This document shows, piece by piece, positions 18,148 to 27,465 of a stretch of 64,000 nt of DNA (the first letter of the stretch is position 1; the number at the start of each line of letters is the position of its first letter). Location: positions 2,604,001-2,668,000 of the forward strand of contig NZ_AP027363.1 in assembly GCF_030295955.1 (NCBI RefSeq), read 5' to 3'. The notes below the pieces were generated by a model that saw only the letters and a program-made list of their open reading frames with translations, searched no databases and had not been told where the DNA came from. Made by a program: the position numbers and the translations under genes. Source of the stretch: Thalassotalea agarivorans. GTDB lineage: Bacteria; Pseudomonadota; Gammaproteobacteria; Enterobacterales; Alteromonadaceae.

Positions 18148-21100
18148 ATGTTATTTGACGGTTCTCTCACGGCAACTACACCTATCAGACAAACGATTCG
18201 CGACCATTATCGTTGCGACGAAAACACCATACTGGATCATCTTTTACCGATTGCAGAAATCGATGTTGATGCAAAATCCCGCGCATGGGAGTTTGCGCGT
18301 AAATTGGTGGTAAACATTCGAAAAGATCAAGTAGGCAAAGGTGGCGTTGATGCCCTACTCAATGAATTCTCGTTGTCTACCGAAGAAGGTGTAGTGCTGA
18401 TGTGTTTAGCCGAAGCCTTGTTGCGTGTACCAGATAAAGATACTGCTGACAGCCTTATTCGCGATAAATTGGCCCATGGTGATTGGTCTTCACACATTGG
18501 TAACAGTGAATCACTATTTGTAAACGCCTCTTCATGGGGCTTGTTGCTCACTGGCAAGCTAGTCAATTATTCAGACAAGAATAAAAAAGAGCAATTTGGT
18601 TTGTTAAAACAAACTGTAGGCCGCCTTGGTGAGCCTGTTATTCGCAAAGCCGTGCGTTATGCCATGAAGATTATGGGTACACAATTTGTTATGGGCCACA
18701 ATATCAAGAGCGCTATTAAACGTGCCCGTGATACTGAAGCTAAAGGCTATACATATTCGTATGATATGCTCGGCGAAGGCGCTCGCACCATGGCTGATGC
18801 GGACCGTTATTTCGACGCCTACATGTCAGCAATTAACGCCATTGGTAAAGCAGCAAACAACAAGGGGCCACAAAAAAGCCCAGGCATTTCTATAAAGCTT
18901 TCAGCTATTCACCCACGCTATGAGTTTTCTCATCGCGATCGTGTCATGAGTGAATTAATCCCAAGATTAAAGGAACTTGCCATAGCAGCAAAAGGCTATG
19001 ACATCGGCTTTACTGTTGACGCTGAAGAAGCTGACCGTTTGGATATTTCATTAGATATTATTGAAGCTGTATTTGCTGACGAAGATCTCGCAGGCTGGGA
19101 TGGCTTTGGTATTGCCGTGCAAGCCTATCAAAAACGCGGCATATTTGTGATTGAATGGGTACGCGAACTGACTCAAAAAGTGGGCCGTCAAATGATGGTA
19201 AGGTTGGTAAAAGGCGCTTATTGGGACAGTGAAATTAAAGAAACACAAGTCGAAGGATTTAACGACTTCCCTGTGTTTTCTCGCAAACCATCAACCGATG
19301 TTTCCTACCAAGCATGTGCAAAAAAACTGCTTGAGTACCGCGACACTATCTATCCTCAATTTGCCACACATAATGCCTATACCGTAGCTACTATCATAGA
19401 AATGGCCGGCGATGCGCAAGGCTTTGAATTCCAGCGCTTACATGGCATGGGTGAAACGCTTTACGATCAAGTCGTCACCGGTAAAAATATTCCATGCCGC
19501 GTATATGCACCTGTAGGCGAACACTCTGATCTATTAGCTTACTTAGTTCGCCGCTTACTAGAAAATGGTGCAAACTCTTCATTTGTGAACAACATTGTTG
19601 ATGACAATATTCCTGTTGAGTCACTATTGTCAGATCCAGTTGAGGTAGTCAAAGCTTGGCATAACAAATACAACCCAGAAATTCCTCAATCTCTTGAGTT
19701 GTATGGCGATGAGCGAGCAAACTCAAAGGGTATTGATTTAACCCATGTAGACGACCTAAATGTGATGCGCAAAAACCTAGATGATTGGTTTGCACAAGCA
19801 TCACAAATCGAGGTTCCAGAAGATGCTCATGCCGTCGTTAATCCTGCCAACCATAGCCAAACCATTGGTTTTATCAACCACGTACCGGCTGAAGAAATGA
19901 CCGCTATCGTTGATAAAGCACAAGATGCATTTGCTAGTTGGAGTGCATTAGACGTTAGCGAGCGTGCAGCAATTTTAAACAAAACCGCAGATGTACTTGA
20001 AGCACATCGTGACGAGCTTATTGCGCTTTGTGTTAAAGAAGCAGGTAAAACCATTCCAGATGGTGTTGCTGAGGTTCGCGAGGCCGTAGATTTTTGTCGT
20101 TATTACGCGGCTAGAGCGCAATCGTTAATGGCAGATCAGTCGCTAGTATCACGAGGCGTAGTGTTATGTATTAGTCCATGGAACTTCCCACTAGCGATCT
20201 TTTTAGGGCAAGTTGCTGCAGCGATTGTTACCGGCAACACAGTAGTTGCGAAACCTGCAGAGCAAACAAGTTTAATTGCACTACGTACAATCGAATTAAT
20301 GCACCAAATTGGTCTACCTGAAGGCGTTGTTGTACCAGTAATTGCTCGCGGCAGTGTGGTTGGCCAAAACATCGTTCCAGATGAGCGCGTGCAAGCAGTT
20401 ATGTTTACAGGCTCAACGGAAACCGGCACCTGGATATCGAAGAAACTTGCCGAGCGTGATGGTGACCCAGTGCCGCTAATCGCGGAAACAGGTGGTCAAA
20501 ATTGTATGGTTGTTGACTCTACTGCACTTCCTGAGCAGGTTGTTGACGATGTCATTGCGTCAGGCTTCCAAAGCGCGGGACAACGTTGTTCAGCGTTGCG
20601 TGTATTGTTTTTGCAGGAAGATGTCGCCGATAAAATCATTGATATGATCAAAGGGGCAATGAAAGAATTGCATGTTGGTGACCCATCGCTATTATCAACA
20701 GATGTTGGCCCAGTTATTGATACAAAAGCTTATAACAGTTTGAACGAACACGTTGCTTACTTAGCAGATAAAGCAACGCTTCACTACGCTTGTGAAGGAC
20801 CTGATATGGGCGATACAGGTAATTTCTTCTTTGTTCCTCGTCTCTATGAAATTGAAAACCTGTCTGTATTAACCAAAGAAGTGTTTGGCCCTTGCGTACA
20901 TGTTATCCGATACAAAGCGTCAGAGCTAGAAAATGTAATCGACCAAATTAATGGTACCGGCTTTGGTTTAACTATGGGTATTCATACGCGAATTGAAGAG
21001 AAGAGTCAGTATTTAGCGGCTCGCTCACGCGCCGGTAACGTGTATGTTAATCGCAATATGATTGGCGCGGTTGTTGGTGTTCAACCATTTGGTGGCCGTG

Positions 21101-21948
21101 GTCTATCAGGCACCGGGCCTAAAGCAGGTGGACCGGCTTACCTCACTCGTTTGGTAAAAGATACCATGTCATTACCAAGTGTGTCGCTAAGCGAAGCGCA
21201 AGCGACAGATCTTGCAGAAAAGGTTGCACGCAGCACACCTGATAGCGTTATTGTTGATAGTGCAATGCATTCAGCGAAAGAAGACGAACTAACTTGGGGC
21301 TTTACTCCAGTAAACACTAAATTATCTATTGTTAGACAACTGTTAGCTAAATTAGCTTCTGGTGGCATTAAACTGAGCAACAGTGATGAGCTTAAGCCAT
21401 TTTTAACAGCTGCTAGAGAACACGTGTTATATATGGAAAAACAATTATCTCACGCTACGGTATTACCGGGGCCAACAGGTGAATCAAACACGCTATACCT
21501 TGAGTCTCGAGGCACATTAGCAGCAATTAGATGTAGTGAAACAGGCTTTGGTTATTGGATGATGTCGGTTATCTCGGCCCTTGCAGCAGGTAATGTCGTT
21601 GTAGCATTAGTCGATGATGACTTCTTAGAAGAAACAAACGATATTGCTGCAGCATTACATGAAGCAGGCTTACCAAAAGGCAGTATTCAAGTCCTTAATA
21701 TTGGCCACCTTTATACGGTTCTGGAGCATCCAACGTTGTCGGGTGCAATTGTCGATAACATCAGCCCATATAAGGGGCTAGTTGGAGAGACAGTAGCGGC
21801 TCGCAGCGGTGCAATATTGCCTTTAATTACCGCGTACACAAATAAGGGATTGTTTGAACGTATGGTCACTGAAAAAACAGTCACCATCGACACAACGGCA
21901 GCAGGTGGTAATGCGTCGCTGATGACGATGGAATCAAACGTCGCATAA
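18148..21948 (+). CDS. putA: Bifunctional proline dehydrogenase / glutamate-semialdehyde dehydrogenase PutA
   Basis: A 1266-residue enzyme that oxidises proline to glutamate in two steps. The FAD-dependent proline dehydrogenase barrel covers about residues 150-500 and ends with the conserved YLVRRLLENGANSSFVN. The NAD-dependent aldehyde dehydrogenase covers about 560-1020, with Glu780 in ETGGQN and catalytic Cys814 in GQRCSALRV. A C-terminal ALDH-like tail (about 1060-1266) follows, as in long PutA proteins. There is no N-terminal ribbon-helix-helix DNA-binding domain, so unlike E. coli PutA it should not repress its own gene; the divergent Lrp-type regulator fits that role. A strong terminator follows. 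Confidence 0.97.
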   Translation: MLFDGSLTATTPIRQTIRDHYRCDENTILDHLLPIAEIDVDAKSRAWEFARKLVVNIRKDQVGKGGVDALLNEFSLSTEEGVVLMCLAEALLRVPDKDTADSLIRDKLAHGDWSSHIGNSESLFVNASSWGLLLTGKLVNYSDKNKKEQFGLLKQTVGRLGEPVIRKAVRYAMKIMGTQFVMGHNIKSAIKRARDTEAKGYTYSYDMLGEGARTMADADRYFDAYMSAINAIGKAANNKGPQKSPGISIKLSAIHPRYEFSHRDRVMSELIPRLKELAIAAKGYDIGFTVDAEEADRLDISLDIIEAVFADEDLAGWDGFGIAVQAYQKRGIFVIEWVRELTQKVGRQMMVRLVKGAYWDSEIKETQVEGFNDFPVFSRKPSTDVSYQACAKKLLEYRDTIYPQFATHNAYTVATIIEMAGDAQGFEFQRLHGMGETLYDQVVTGKNIPCRVYAPVGEHSDLLAYLVRRLLENGANSSFVNNIVDDNIPVESLLSDPVEVVKAWHNKYNPEIPQSLELYGDERANSKGIDLTHVDDLNVMRKNLDDWFAQASQIEVPEDAHAVVNPANHSQTIGFINHVPAEEMTAIVDKAQDAFASWSALDVSERAAILNKTADVLEAHRDELIALCVKEAGKTIPDGVAEVREAVDFCRYYAARAQSLMADQSLVSRGVVLCISPWNFPLAIFLGQVAAAIVTGNTVVAKPAEQTSLIALRTIELMHQIGLPEGVVVPVIARGSVVGQNIVPDERVQAVMFTGSTETGTWISKKLAERDGDPVPLIAETGGQNCMVVDSTALPEQVVDDVIASGFQSAGQRCSALRVLFLQEDVADKIIDMIKGAMKELHVGDPSLLSTDVGPVIDTKAYNSLNEHVAYLADKATLHYACEGPDMGDTGNFFFVPRLYEIENLSVLTKEVFGPCVHVIRYKASELENVIDQINGTGFGLTMGIHTRIEEKSQYLAARSRAGNVYVNRNMIGAVVGVQPFGGRGLSGTGPKAGGPAYLTRLVKDTMSLPSVSLSEAQATDLAEKVARSTPDSVIVDSAMHSAKEDELTWGFTPVNTKLSIVRQLLAKLASGGIKLSNSDELKPFLTAAREHVLYMEKQLSHATVLPGPTGESNTLYLESRGTLAAIRCSETGFGYWMMSVISALAAGNVVVALVDDDFLEETNDIAAALHEAGLPKGSIQVLNIGHLYTVLEHPTLSGAIVDNISPYKGLVGETVAARSGAILPLITAYTNKGLFERMVTEKTVTIDTTAAGGNASLMTMESNVA

Positions 21949-21967
21949 ACACTTTGTTTATAAAGCA

Positions 21968-21998
21968 AAAAGCCAGTGAAGAGTACTCACTGGCTTTT
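21968..21998 (+). terminator. Terminator after putA
   Basis: Perfect 12-bp stem (AAAAGCCAGTGA and its complement) with a 7-base loop, followed by a T-run. Confidence 0.9.
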
Positions 21999-22049
21999 TT
22001 GTTTGCACATAACAATAGTGATAGTATTTGATAAAAACACGGTTTTTTC

Positions 22050-22529
22050 ATGCGTTACCTTTTCGCCACTTTAATACTTTTACTCTCTGCGTGTTCCACG
22101 GTGCGGGAGCAAGATCGTACTGACATTGCCATTGAAACTAACTCGACGGTTAGTGACGACAAAACTGCGCAGATAAATAAATTTTATAGCGACTGGCAAG
22201 GAACACCCTACAAATTAGGGGGTATGTCAAAACGAGGCGTCGACTGCTCAGCTTTCACTCATATCGCGTACAAGCAATTGTTTGCGACCTACCTACCTCG
22301 GACGACCGAACTGCAAGCGCAACAAGGCCACATCGTTAAACAATCTGAATTGCAACAGGGCGACCTTGTATTTTTCAAAATAGATAAAAATACAAATCAT
22401 GTTGGCGTCTACTTAACACAAGGGAAATTCATGCATGCCTCTAGTAGCAAGGGTGTCATGATTTCATCTCTATCAAACAGCTACTGGCGCGGTAAATATT
22501 GGCGCTCAGTTAGTATCCTTAAGCGCTAA
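22050..22529 (+). CDS. NlpC/P60 (C40) peptidase lipoprotein, Spr/MepS-like
   Basis: A 159-residue lipoprotein with lipobox LSAC in the first 16 residues. The NlpC/P60 domain has the catalytic Cys66 in RGVDCSAFT, His117 in NHVGVYL and a third polar residue at H129, the Cys-His-His triad of E. coli MepS. Such enzymes cut peptide crosslinks in peptidoglycan during growth. Size and layout match MepS-type murein endopeptidases. It stands alone after the putA terminator. Confidence 0.9.
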   Translation: MRYLFATLILLLSACSTVREQDRTDIAIETNSTVSDDKTAQINKFYSDWQGTPYKLGGMSKRGVDCSAFTHIAYKQLFATYLPRTTELQAQQGHIVKQSELQQGDLVFFKIDKNTNHVGVYLTQGKFMHASSSKGVMISSLSNSYWRGKYWRSVSILKR

Positions 22530-22674
22530 GATACAGGCGACTTTGTTGTCGATAAAAGATTAATCTGTGATGAGAAAAGCGAAAGGTTTCAAGCGACAAA
22601 TTCGTTGACTCTGGCGTCGATTAAGCGCACGATAAGGTTAATAGATAAGCGTTTTAAAAGAATAAAAATCATCA

Positions 22675-23835
22675 ATGAGTGCTGTAATTTTTAATTTGCA
22701 TGATGTGGTATTGCTGATCACCATCTACCAATGCATTTTGTTTGCCTGCTTTATTCTCCCGTTTAAGAAAGGAAAGAAGTTAAGTAACAAGTTACTCGCT
22801 TGCTTTTTGTTATGTTGGGCCGCAATTCCACTTGATATTCTGATCAATTTTGGCGAAGCATTTAGACAGTTTGCGCTCGACTTTTCCCCAAATGTATTCT
22901 TTATTTTTGGCTGTGCTTATTGGCTTGAATCCGTTTTCCTGTTGCTGTTTGTCAGGTCTCTAATTTATAAGGACTATCGTCTTAAAAGATCAGACTTATT
23001 ATTTTTCTTACCCTTCTTGCTCTATCTTGTGTATGAAATGGATAATTGGTTTTTACTCAGCTACCAAGAAAAAATGAATTTTTTAACGGGTTATCACTTA
23101 GAAGATGAGCCTACCTACAAATTTGCAGTAAACATTTTTAGAGAATTGTTTAGGGCATTCTGTGGCGCACTTTGTATTATCGAATTACTGAAATACCAAA
23201 ACCGTATCAAAGATGAATACGCCAGCATAGAAACCATTGATTTGAAATGGTTGAAATTGCTTATCGTTGGTTTTTTACTTGTTTACGTGCAAGCAGTATT
23301 TGTTGTAGTAGCCATTCTATTCTCGGTAGAATTGCACGTACTTATCGATTTTGAAGCGATGGGCCTTACCGCAAATTACTTCACAATGTTCTTAATTTCG
23401 CTCCTGATATTCTTCAGTACAAGTTACTCGCCAATATTCCAGGGGGTAACAAAAAGTTCATCTAAAGAACAAGAAAAATTACCTTTTGATCCGCAAGATA
23501 TTCAGAAATTAGAAACCTATATGGCAGAGCAGAAACCGTTTCTTCACCATTTGTTAACGCTGGAAAGCTTGGCCAAACAAGTCAATATTTCTCCGCGATT
23601 ATTAAGCCAGATCATTAACCGTCATTTTGAACAAAACTTCTTTGAGTTTATTAATGGTTATCGCATCGAAGAAAGTCAGCAACTCTTGCAGAATACCGAC
23701 AACCATAAACTAACCATGTTAGATATTATGGATATGTCTGGCTTCAACAGCAAAGCGACATTTAACACCTTTTTTAAGAAGATTGTCGGTGCAACGCCAA
23801 CTCAGTATCGGAAGCGTTTTATCAAGTATGAGTAA
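22675..23835 (+). CDS. Membrane-bound AraC-family regulator (7TM plus HTH)
   Basis: A 386-residue protein. The first 250 residues hold about seven hydrophobic helices, and the last 100 residues form an AraC/XylS DNA-binding domain (HTH_18): LESLAKQVNISPRLLSQIINRHF is the first HTH and MLDIMDMSGFNSKATFNTFFKKIVGATPTQYRKRF the second. This membrane-sensor architecture is common next to polysaccharide-degradation genes in marine bacteria. It sits 105 bases upstream of the GH5 gene and may control it and the TonB receptor locus; that link is inferred from position and a shared CGTTCAA element. Confidence 0.88.
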   Translation: MSAVIFNLHDVVLLITIYQCILFACFILPFKKGKKLSNKLLACFLLCWAAIPLDILINFGEAFRQFALDFSPNVFFIFGCAYWLESVFLLLFVRSLIYKDYRLKRSDLLFFLPFLLYLVYEMDNWFLLSYQEKMNFLTGYHLEDEPTYKFAVNIFRELFRAFCGALCIIELLKYQNRIKDEYASIETIDLKWLKLLIVGFLLVYVQAVFVVVAILFSVELHVLIDFEAMGLTANYFTMFLISLLIFFSTSYSPIFQGVTKSSSKEQEKLPFDPQDIQKLETYMAEQKPFLHHLLTLESLAKQVNISPRLLSQIINRHFEQNFFEFINGYRIEESQQLLQNTDNHKLTMLDIMDMSGFNSKATFNTFFKKIVGATPTQYRKRFIKYE

Positions 23836-23940
23836 TTGACGAAAAGAAAGTCATACGTTCAAGTTTTGCAAACGGTATTTGCTAAGACGACATGCGAATC
23901 CTGACTCCTAAAATAGACTTATCTATTGTAGGAGGTTTAC

Positions 23941-24924
23941 ATGAAGAAAACTGCGCTTATTTTATCTTGCATTATTGCAATACTAGTTCCCTCATTAGCT
24001 AAGGACACGCCAACTGGCATTGTCAGTAATCATGGCGCTTTAAGCGTCAAACAAAACACCATCGTTAACAGTCATGGTCAAGTAGCTTCACTTGCTGGCC
24101 CTTCATTCTTCTGGAGCAACACCGGTTGGGGACAAGAAAAATTCTATCATCAAGACGTTGTTAAATATTTCGCGACTAAATGGCATGCTGGTATTGTTCG
24201 TGCGGCAATAGGCGCTGACCATAATGGTGGTTTAGAAGAAGACTACGACGAAAACCTTGCTCGGGCGAAAACAATAATCGACGCTGCGATAAAGCAGGAT
24301 ATTTACGTTATTGTAGATTTTCACTCGCACCACGCAGAAGATAAAGTTGCACTGGCAAAACGCTTTTTTAGCGACATAGCAACCCAATATGGTAGCTATC
24401 CACACGTCATCTATGAAATTTACAATGAACCGCTTAACAACACTGATTGGGAATCAACCATCAAACCCTACTCGCAACAGCTAGTGGAGCATATTAGAGG
24501 TATCGATAAAGACAATATTATTATTGTTGGGACACAAACCTGGTCTCAAGATGTCGATAAGGCAGCCCTAAGTCCGCTAGAGGGTAAGAATCTCGCCTAT
24601 GCCTTGCACTTTTATGCCGGTAGCCATAAAGCATCACTGATAGCGCGCGCGCAAAAGGCCATAGATAACGGCTTACCAATCATAATCTCAGAATGGGGTG
24701 CTGTGAATGCAAATGGAGATGGCGGTGTTGACAAAGAATCGGTCAGTTCATGGATGGCGTTTGCCAAAAAGAATCAGTTAATTCATCTATCATGGTCTGT
24801 TTCAGATAAAGATGAAGGTGCCTCTATTTTCAAACAGCAAACAAATCCTTCAACGCTATCTGCTGACAGCCTCACTGAAAATGGTCGTTTATTAAAAGGC
24901 ATTATTTCAACTTGGAATGAATAA
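23941..24924 (+). CDS. Secreted glycoside hydrolase family 5 (endo-beta-1,4-glucanase-like)
   Basis: A 327-residue enzyme with a signal peptide cleaved after about residue 20, and a near-perfect ribosome-binding site (TAGGAGG) before the ATG. The GH5 (cellulase A, subfamily 2-like) fold is recognised by FFWSNTGWG, the acid/base Glu163 in IYEIYNEPL, His and Tyr in ALHFYAGSH, and the nucleophile Glu251 in IISEWG. It has no carbohydrate-binding module. It should cleave internal beta-1,4-glucan or related linkages outside the cytoplasm. It lies between a 7TM-AraC regulator and the halogenase/TonB locus and shares a terminator with the esterase remnant. Confidence 0.92.
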   Translation: MKKTALILSCIIAILVPSLAKDTPTGIVSNHGALSVKQNTIVNSHGQVASLAGPSFFWSNTGWGQEKFYHQDVVKYFATKWHAGIVRAAIGADHNGGLEEDYDENLARAKTIIDAAIKQDIYVIVDFHSHHAEDKVALAKRFFSDIATQYGSYPHVIYEIYNEPLNNTDWESTIKPYSQQLVEHIRGIDKDNIIIVGTQTWSQDVDKAALSPLEGKNLAYALHFYAGSHKASLIARAQKAIDNGLPIIISEWGAVNANGDGGVDKESVSSWMAFAKKNQLIHLSWSVSDKDEGASIFKQQTNPSTLSADSLTENGRLLKGIISTWNE

Positions 24925-24938
24925 AGATAAACGCTTAG

Positions 24939-24968
24939 AAAAGGTACTCGGCAGCAGAGTACCTTTTT
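24939..24968. terminator. Bidirectional terminator between the GH5 gene and the esterase pseudogene
   Basis: Hairpin with arms AAAAGGTACTC and GAGTACCTTTT. T-rich sequence on both strands lets it serve both convergent genes. Confidence 0.82.
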
Positions 24969-24969
24969 A

Positions 24970-25878
24970 CTACTGAGCTAACTTATGAGTGAGTAGCCAA
25001 GAATAGAAATCCTCGCTTTGATAGACCCTAGTCCAAGCATCGTGTCCCATATCTTCATGCACAGTAAAGCGCACATCTTTATGCCCTAACGATTCTAGTG
25101 TTGCTAATCCCGGATAAAAATAACGAATATCAATAGCGCGATCTCTGCCAGCTGCAAATGCCCAAACAGGTATCTGATGCTGAGCAATTGGCGCCATTAA
25201 ATCAGGGTGTCCCCAACCAACAACAGGTGCAATGGCGGCAAATCTTTACGGGTGCTTGCTTGCCATGTACCAGGTGCCAAAGCCACCATAGCTTAAGCCA
25301 CTTAAATAAGTTCGCTTTGTATCAACACGATACTTTGCCGTTACAGCATCCAATATGCTTAGTAAGTCCCTTTCGCTTTTTTCCCAACCCAGCGGCAACA
25401 ATGGTGCAACATCATTCATTGATGTAACACTTTGCGCACGCTGTATCGGTTGACTAGTAGCAAAAGCTTTGGGGCGAGCCTCTACCCCTTTTTCTAATCT
25501 TTGTGGGATCTCGTCTCTGGTTCTATTGCCAATGTAATCTAACTTTTTATCAAAGTCATACATATGCAATTGCGGTGAAATGATGATAAAGGGTAAGTCT
25601 TTCTTTTGTATCCAGGCCTCATATAAAGGGCCATGCTTTAACACGAAATCTAATTCATCTAAGCCATTGCCGCGTTCGCCATTACCATGCAAAAACAATA
25701 ATACAGGCCATGTTTTATCGCTAGCCTGTTGATATCCTTTTGGTAGATATACAAAGTATTCTCGGGGCTTCTGATCTACGTTTGAAACGTAGCCTTCTCG
25801 ATTTAAACTCGCATCAGAATCAGCAAAGTTGCAACCTTGTATCACCATAATTAATGCCAACAATAAAGTAGTTTTCAT
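24970..25878 (-). pseudogene. Esterase/dienelactone-hydrolase-like lipoprotein, interrupted by one in-frame stop
   Basis: Reading from the ATG at 25878, a lipoprotein signal (MKTTLLLALIMVIQGC) leads into an alpha/beta hydrolase of the prolyl-oligopeptidase/PHB-depolymerase type: PVLLFLHGNGERG, then the nucleophile elbow GLSYGGFG. Directly after SKHP the frame meets TAA at 25246-25248. The same frame then continues for 16 codons (RFAAIAPVVGWGHPDL) and on to the end, including VWAFAAGRDRAID and HEDMGHDAW, which supply the acid and His. Family members read KHP-(D/E/K)-RFAA here, so a single substitution (for example GAA to TAA) broke the gene. Without readthrough the product lacks two catalytic residues. 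It is the last gene of the halogenase cluster. Confidence 0.85.
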
Positions 25879-25927
25879 AAACAAGAGGTTTAATTCAAAG
25901 TAGACTAACACTTTTTTGTGAGACACT

Positions 25928-27457
25928 TTACACCATCTCTTTTTTCATGCTTTCGGCTTTGCAGTACTTATCAATGAAATCTTGTTGCTTAGGAATTAGC
26001 GTAACCGATTTATCGATAACCGATTTAATATGCATTAAACGGCGTTCTAGTTCCTGTTGCGATAGCACATCCACTAGCGGATGATAGCCCGCAGGCGTTA
26101 CCCCTTGACCTTGCATCACAGCTAACCACGATGTTTCGTTAAACAGTTCACCGTCTTGTCGGTATATTCGACCATTTGCGCGATATAGGTCCATTTTTTT
26201 GGTTAAGTATTCTGGCACCTCCATATGCTTACAATACTGCCAAAATGGCGTATCTTCTCGTTCCGTTGCCTTGTAATGGAGAATTATGAAATCGCGAATC
26301 CTTTCCATTTCAACTGTCAATTGACTGTTATAAGCATCAATATCTTCCTGTGCAAAACCCTGGCTAGGAAAGAAGCCCAATAACTTGGCAATTGCCGATT
26401 GAATCAAATGCAGACCTGTTGATTCGAGCGGTTCGATAAAGCCCGCTGACAAACCAATCGCCACACAATTTTTGTTCCAGCCTTTCTTGCGAATACCTGT
26501 GGTCCAGCGCAAAAAGTTTGGCTCCGCAATCGGCTCACTTTCCATTGATTTGCGTAAAATAGCTACTGCTTCATCGTCACTGACAAATTTGCTTGGATAA
26601 ACATAGCCATTACCAACACGGTGTTGCAGCGGTATCCGCCAAGTCCAGCCCGCATCACGTGCGGTTGAGATGGTATAAGGTAGAGACTCTTTTGTCGCCA
26701 TACAAGGCATTGCAACAGCGCGATCGCAAGGCAACCAATGGCTCCAATCTTCGAATCCAGTTTCTAACGCTTGTTCGATTAATAACCCTTTAAAACCTGA
26801 GCAATCAATAAATAAATCCGCGTTAAGGTGTTCCCCTTTTTCCGTAACAACAGAATCGATAAATCCATCACTATGGCGAAGCACAACATCGACGATTTTA
26901 CCTTCTTTACGCACAACGCCCCTTTGCTCAGCGTAGTTTCGCAAAAATTGAGCGTACAGGGTTGCATCAAAATGAAATGCATATGTGATTTGAGACAGCG
27001 GCGAGTTTCCCATATTTTGTGGGCGAACAAACCTACCTTGCCTTGCTGCTTGTGATGCAAGTGAATAACTGTCTAAGTTTGGTACTTTGCCTTGCTGATG
27101 GGCTTTAAGCCAATAATGATGAAATGGAATAGCATCCATGTCGTTGCCAATGGTTCCAAATGGATGCATATAGCTATGACCTTTGCGCAACCAATCGACG
27201 AACTCTATGCCAAGTTTAAACGTACCTTGTGTTTGTTTGATGAATTCATTCTCATCAATATCAAGAATACGATTAAACAGCTGTATTTGTGGAATTGTTG
27301 CTTCGCCTACGGAAACAGTACCAATAGCATCTGATTCAATTAACGTAATGTTGCAGTATTGGTCGCCCAATACTTTGGAAAACGCAGCAGCTGTCATCCA
27401 GCCTGCTGTACCTCCGCCAACAATGACGATGTTTTTTATACTATTATTTGTAGTCAT
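25928..27457 (-). CDS. FAD-dependent tryptophan halogenase-like protein (copy 1)
   Basis: A 509-residue flavoprotein of the tryptophan halogenase family. The FAD-binding GGGTAGW is at residues 14-20, the catalytic Lys81 lies in GTFKLGIEF, the WxWxIP halogenase motif is at 271-276 (WTWRIP), and Glu345-Ser346 sit in IEPLESTG, matching Lys79 and Glu346-Ser347 of PrnA. All known halogenation residues are thus present. The enzyme should use reduced FAD, chloride or bromide and O2 to make hypohalous acid that modifies an aromatic substrate; the substrate is unknown. It follows the degenerate paralogue by 8 bases in an operon behind a TonB receptor gene. Confidence 0.93.
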   Translation of the reverse strand: MTTNNSIKNIVIVGGGTAGWMTAAAFSKVLGDQYCNITLIESDAIGTVSVGEATIPQIQLFNRILDIDENEFIKQTQGTFKLGIEFVDWLRKGHSYMHPFGTIGNDMDAIPFHHYWLKAHQQGKVPNLDSYSLASQAARQGRFVRPQNMGNSPLSQITYAFHFDATLYAQFLRNYAEQRGVVRKEGKIVDVVLRHSDGFIDSVVTEKGEHLNADLFIDCSGFKGLLIEQALETGFEDWSHWLPCDRAVAMPCMATKESLPYTISTARDAGWTWRIPLQHRVGNGYVYPSKFVSDDEAVAILRKSMESEPIAEPNFLRWTTGIRKKGWNKNCVAIGLSAGFIEPLESTGLHLIQSAIAKLLGFFPSQGFAQEDIDAYNSQLTVEMERIRDFIILHYKATEREDTPFWQYCKHMEVPEYLTKKMDLYRANGRIYRQDGELFNETSWLAVMQGQGVTPAGYHPLVDVLSQQELERRLMHIKSVIDKSVTLIPKQQDFIDKYCKAESMKKEMV

Positions 27458-27465
27458 TACGTGTC

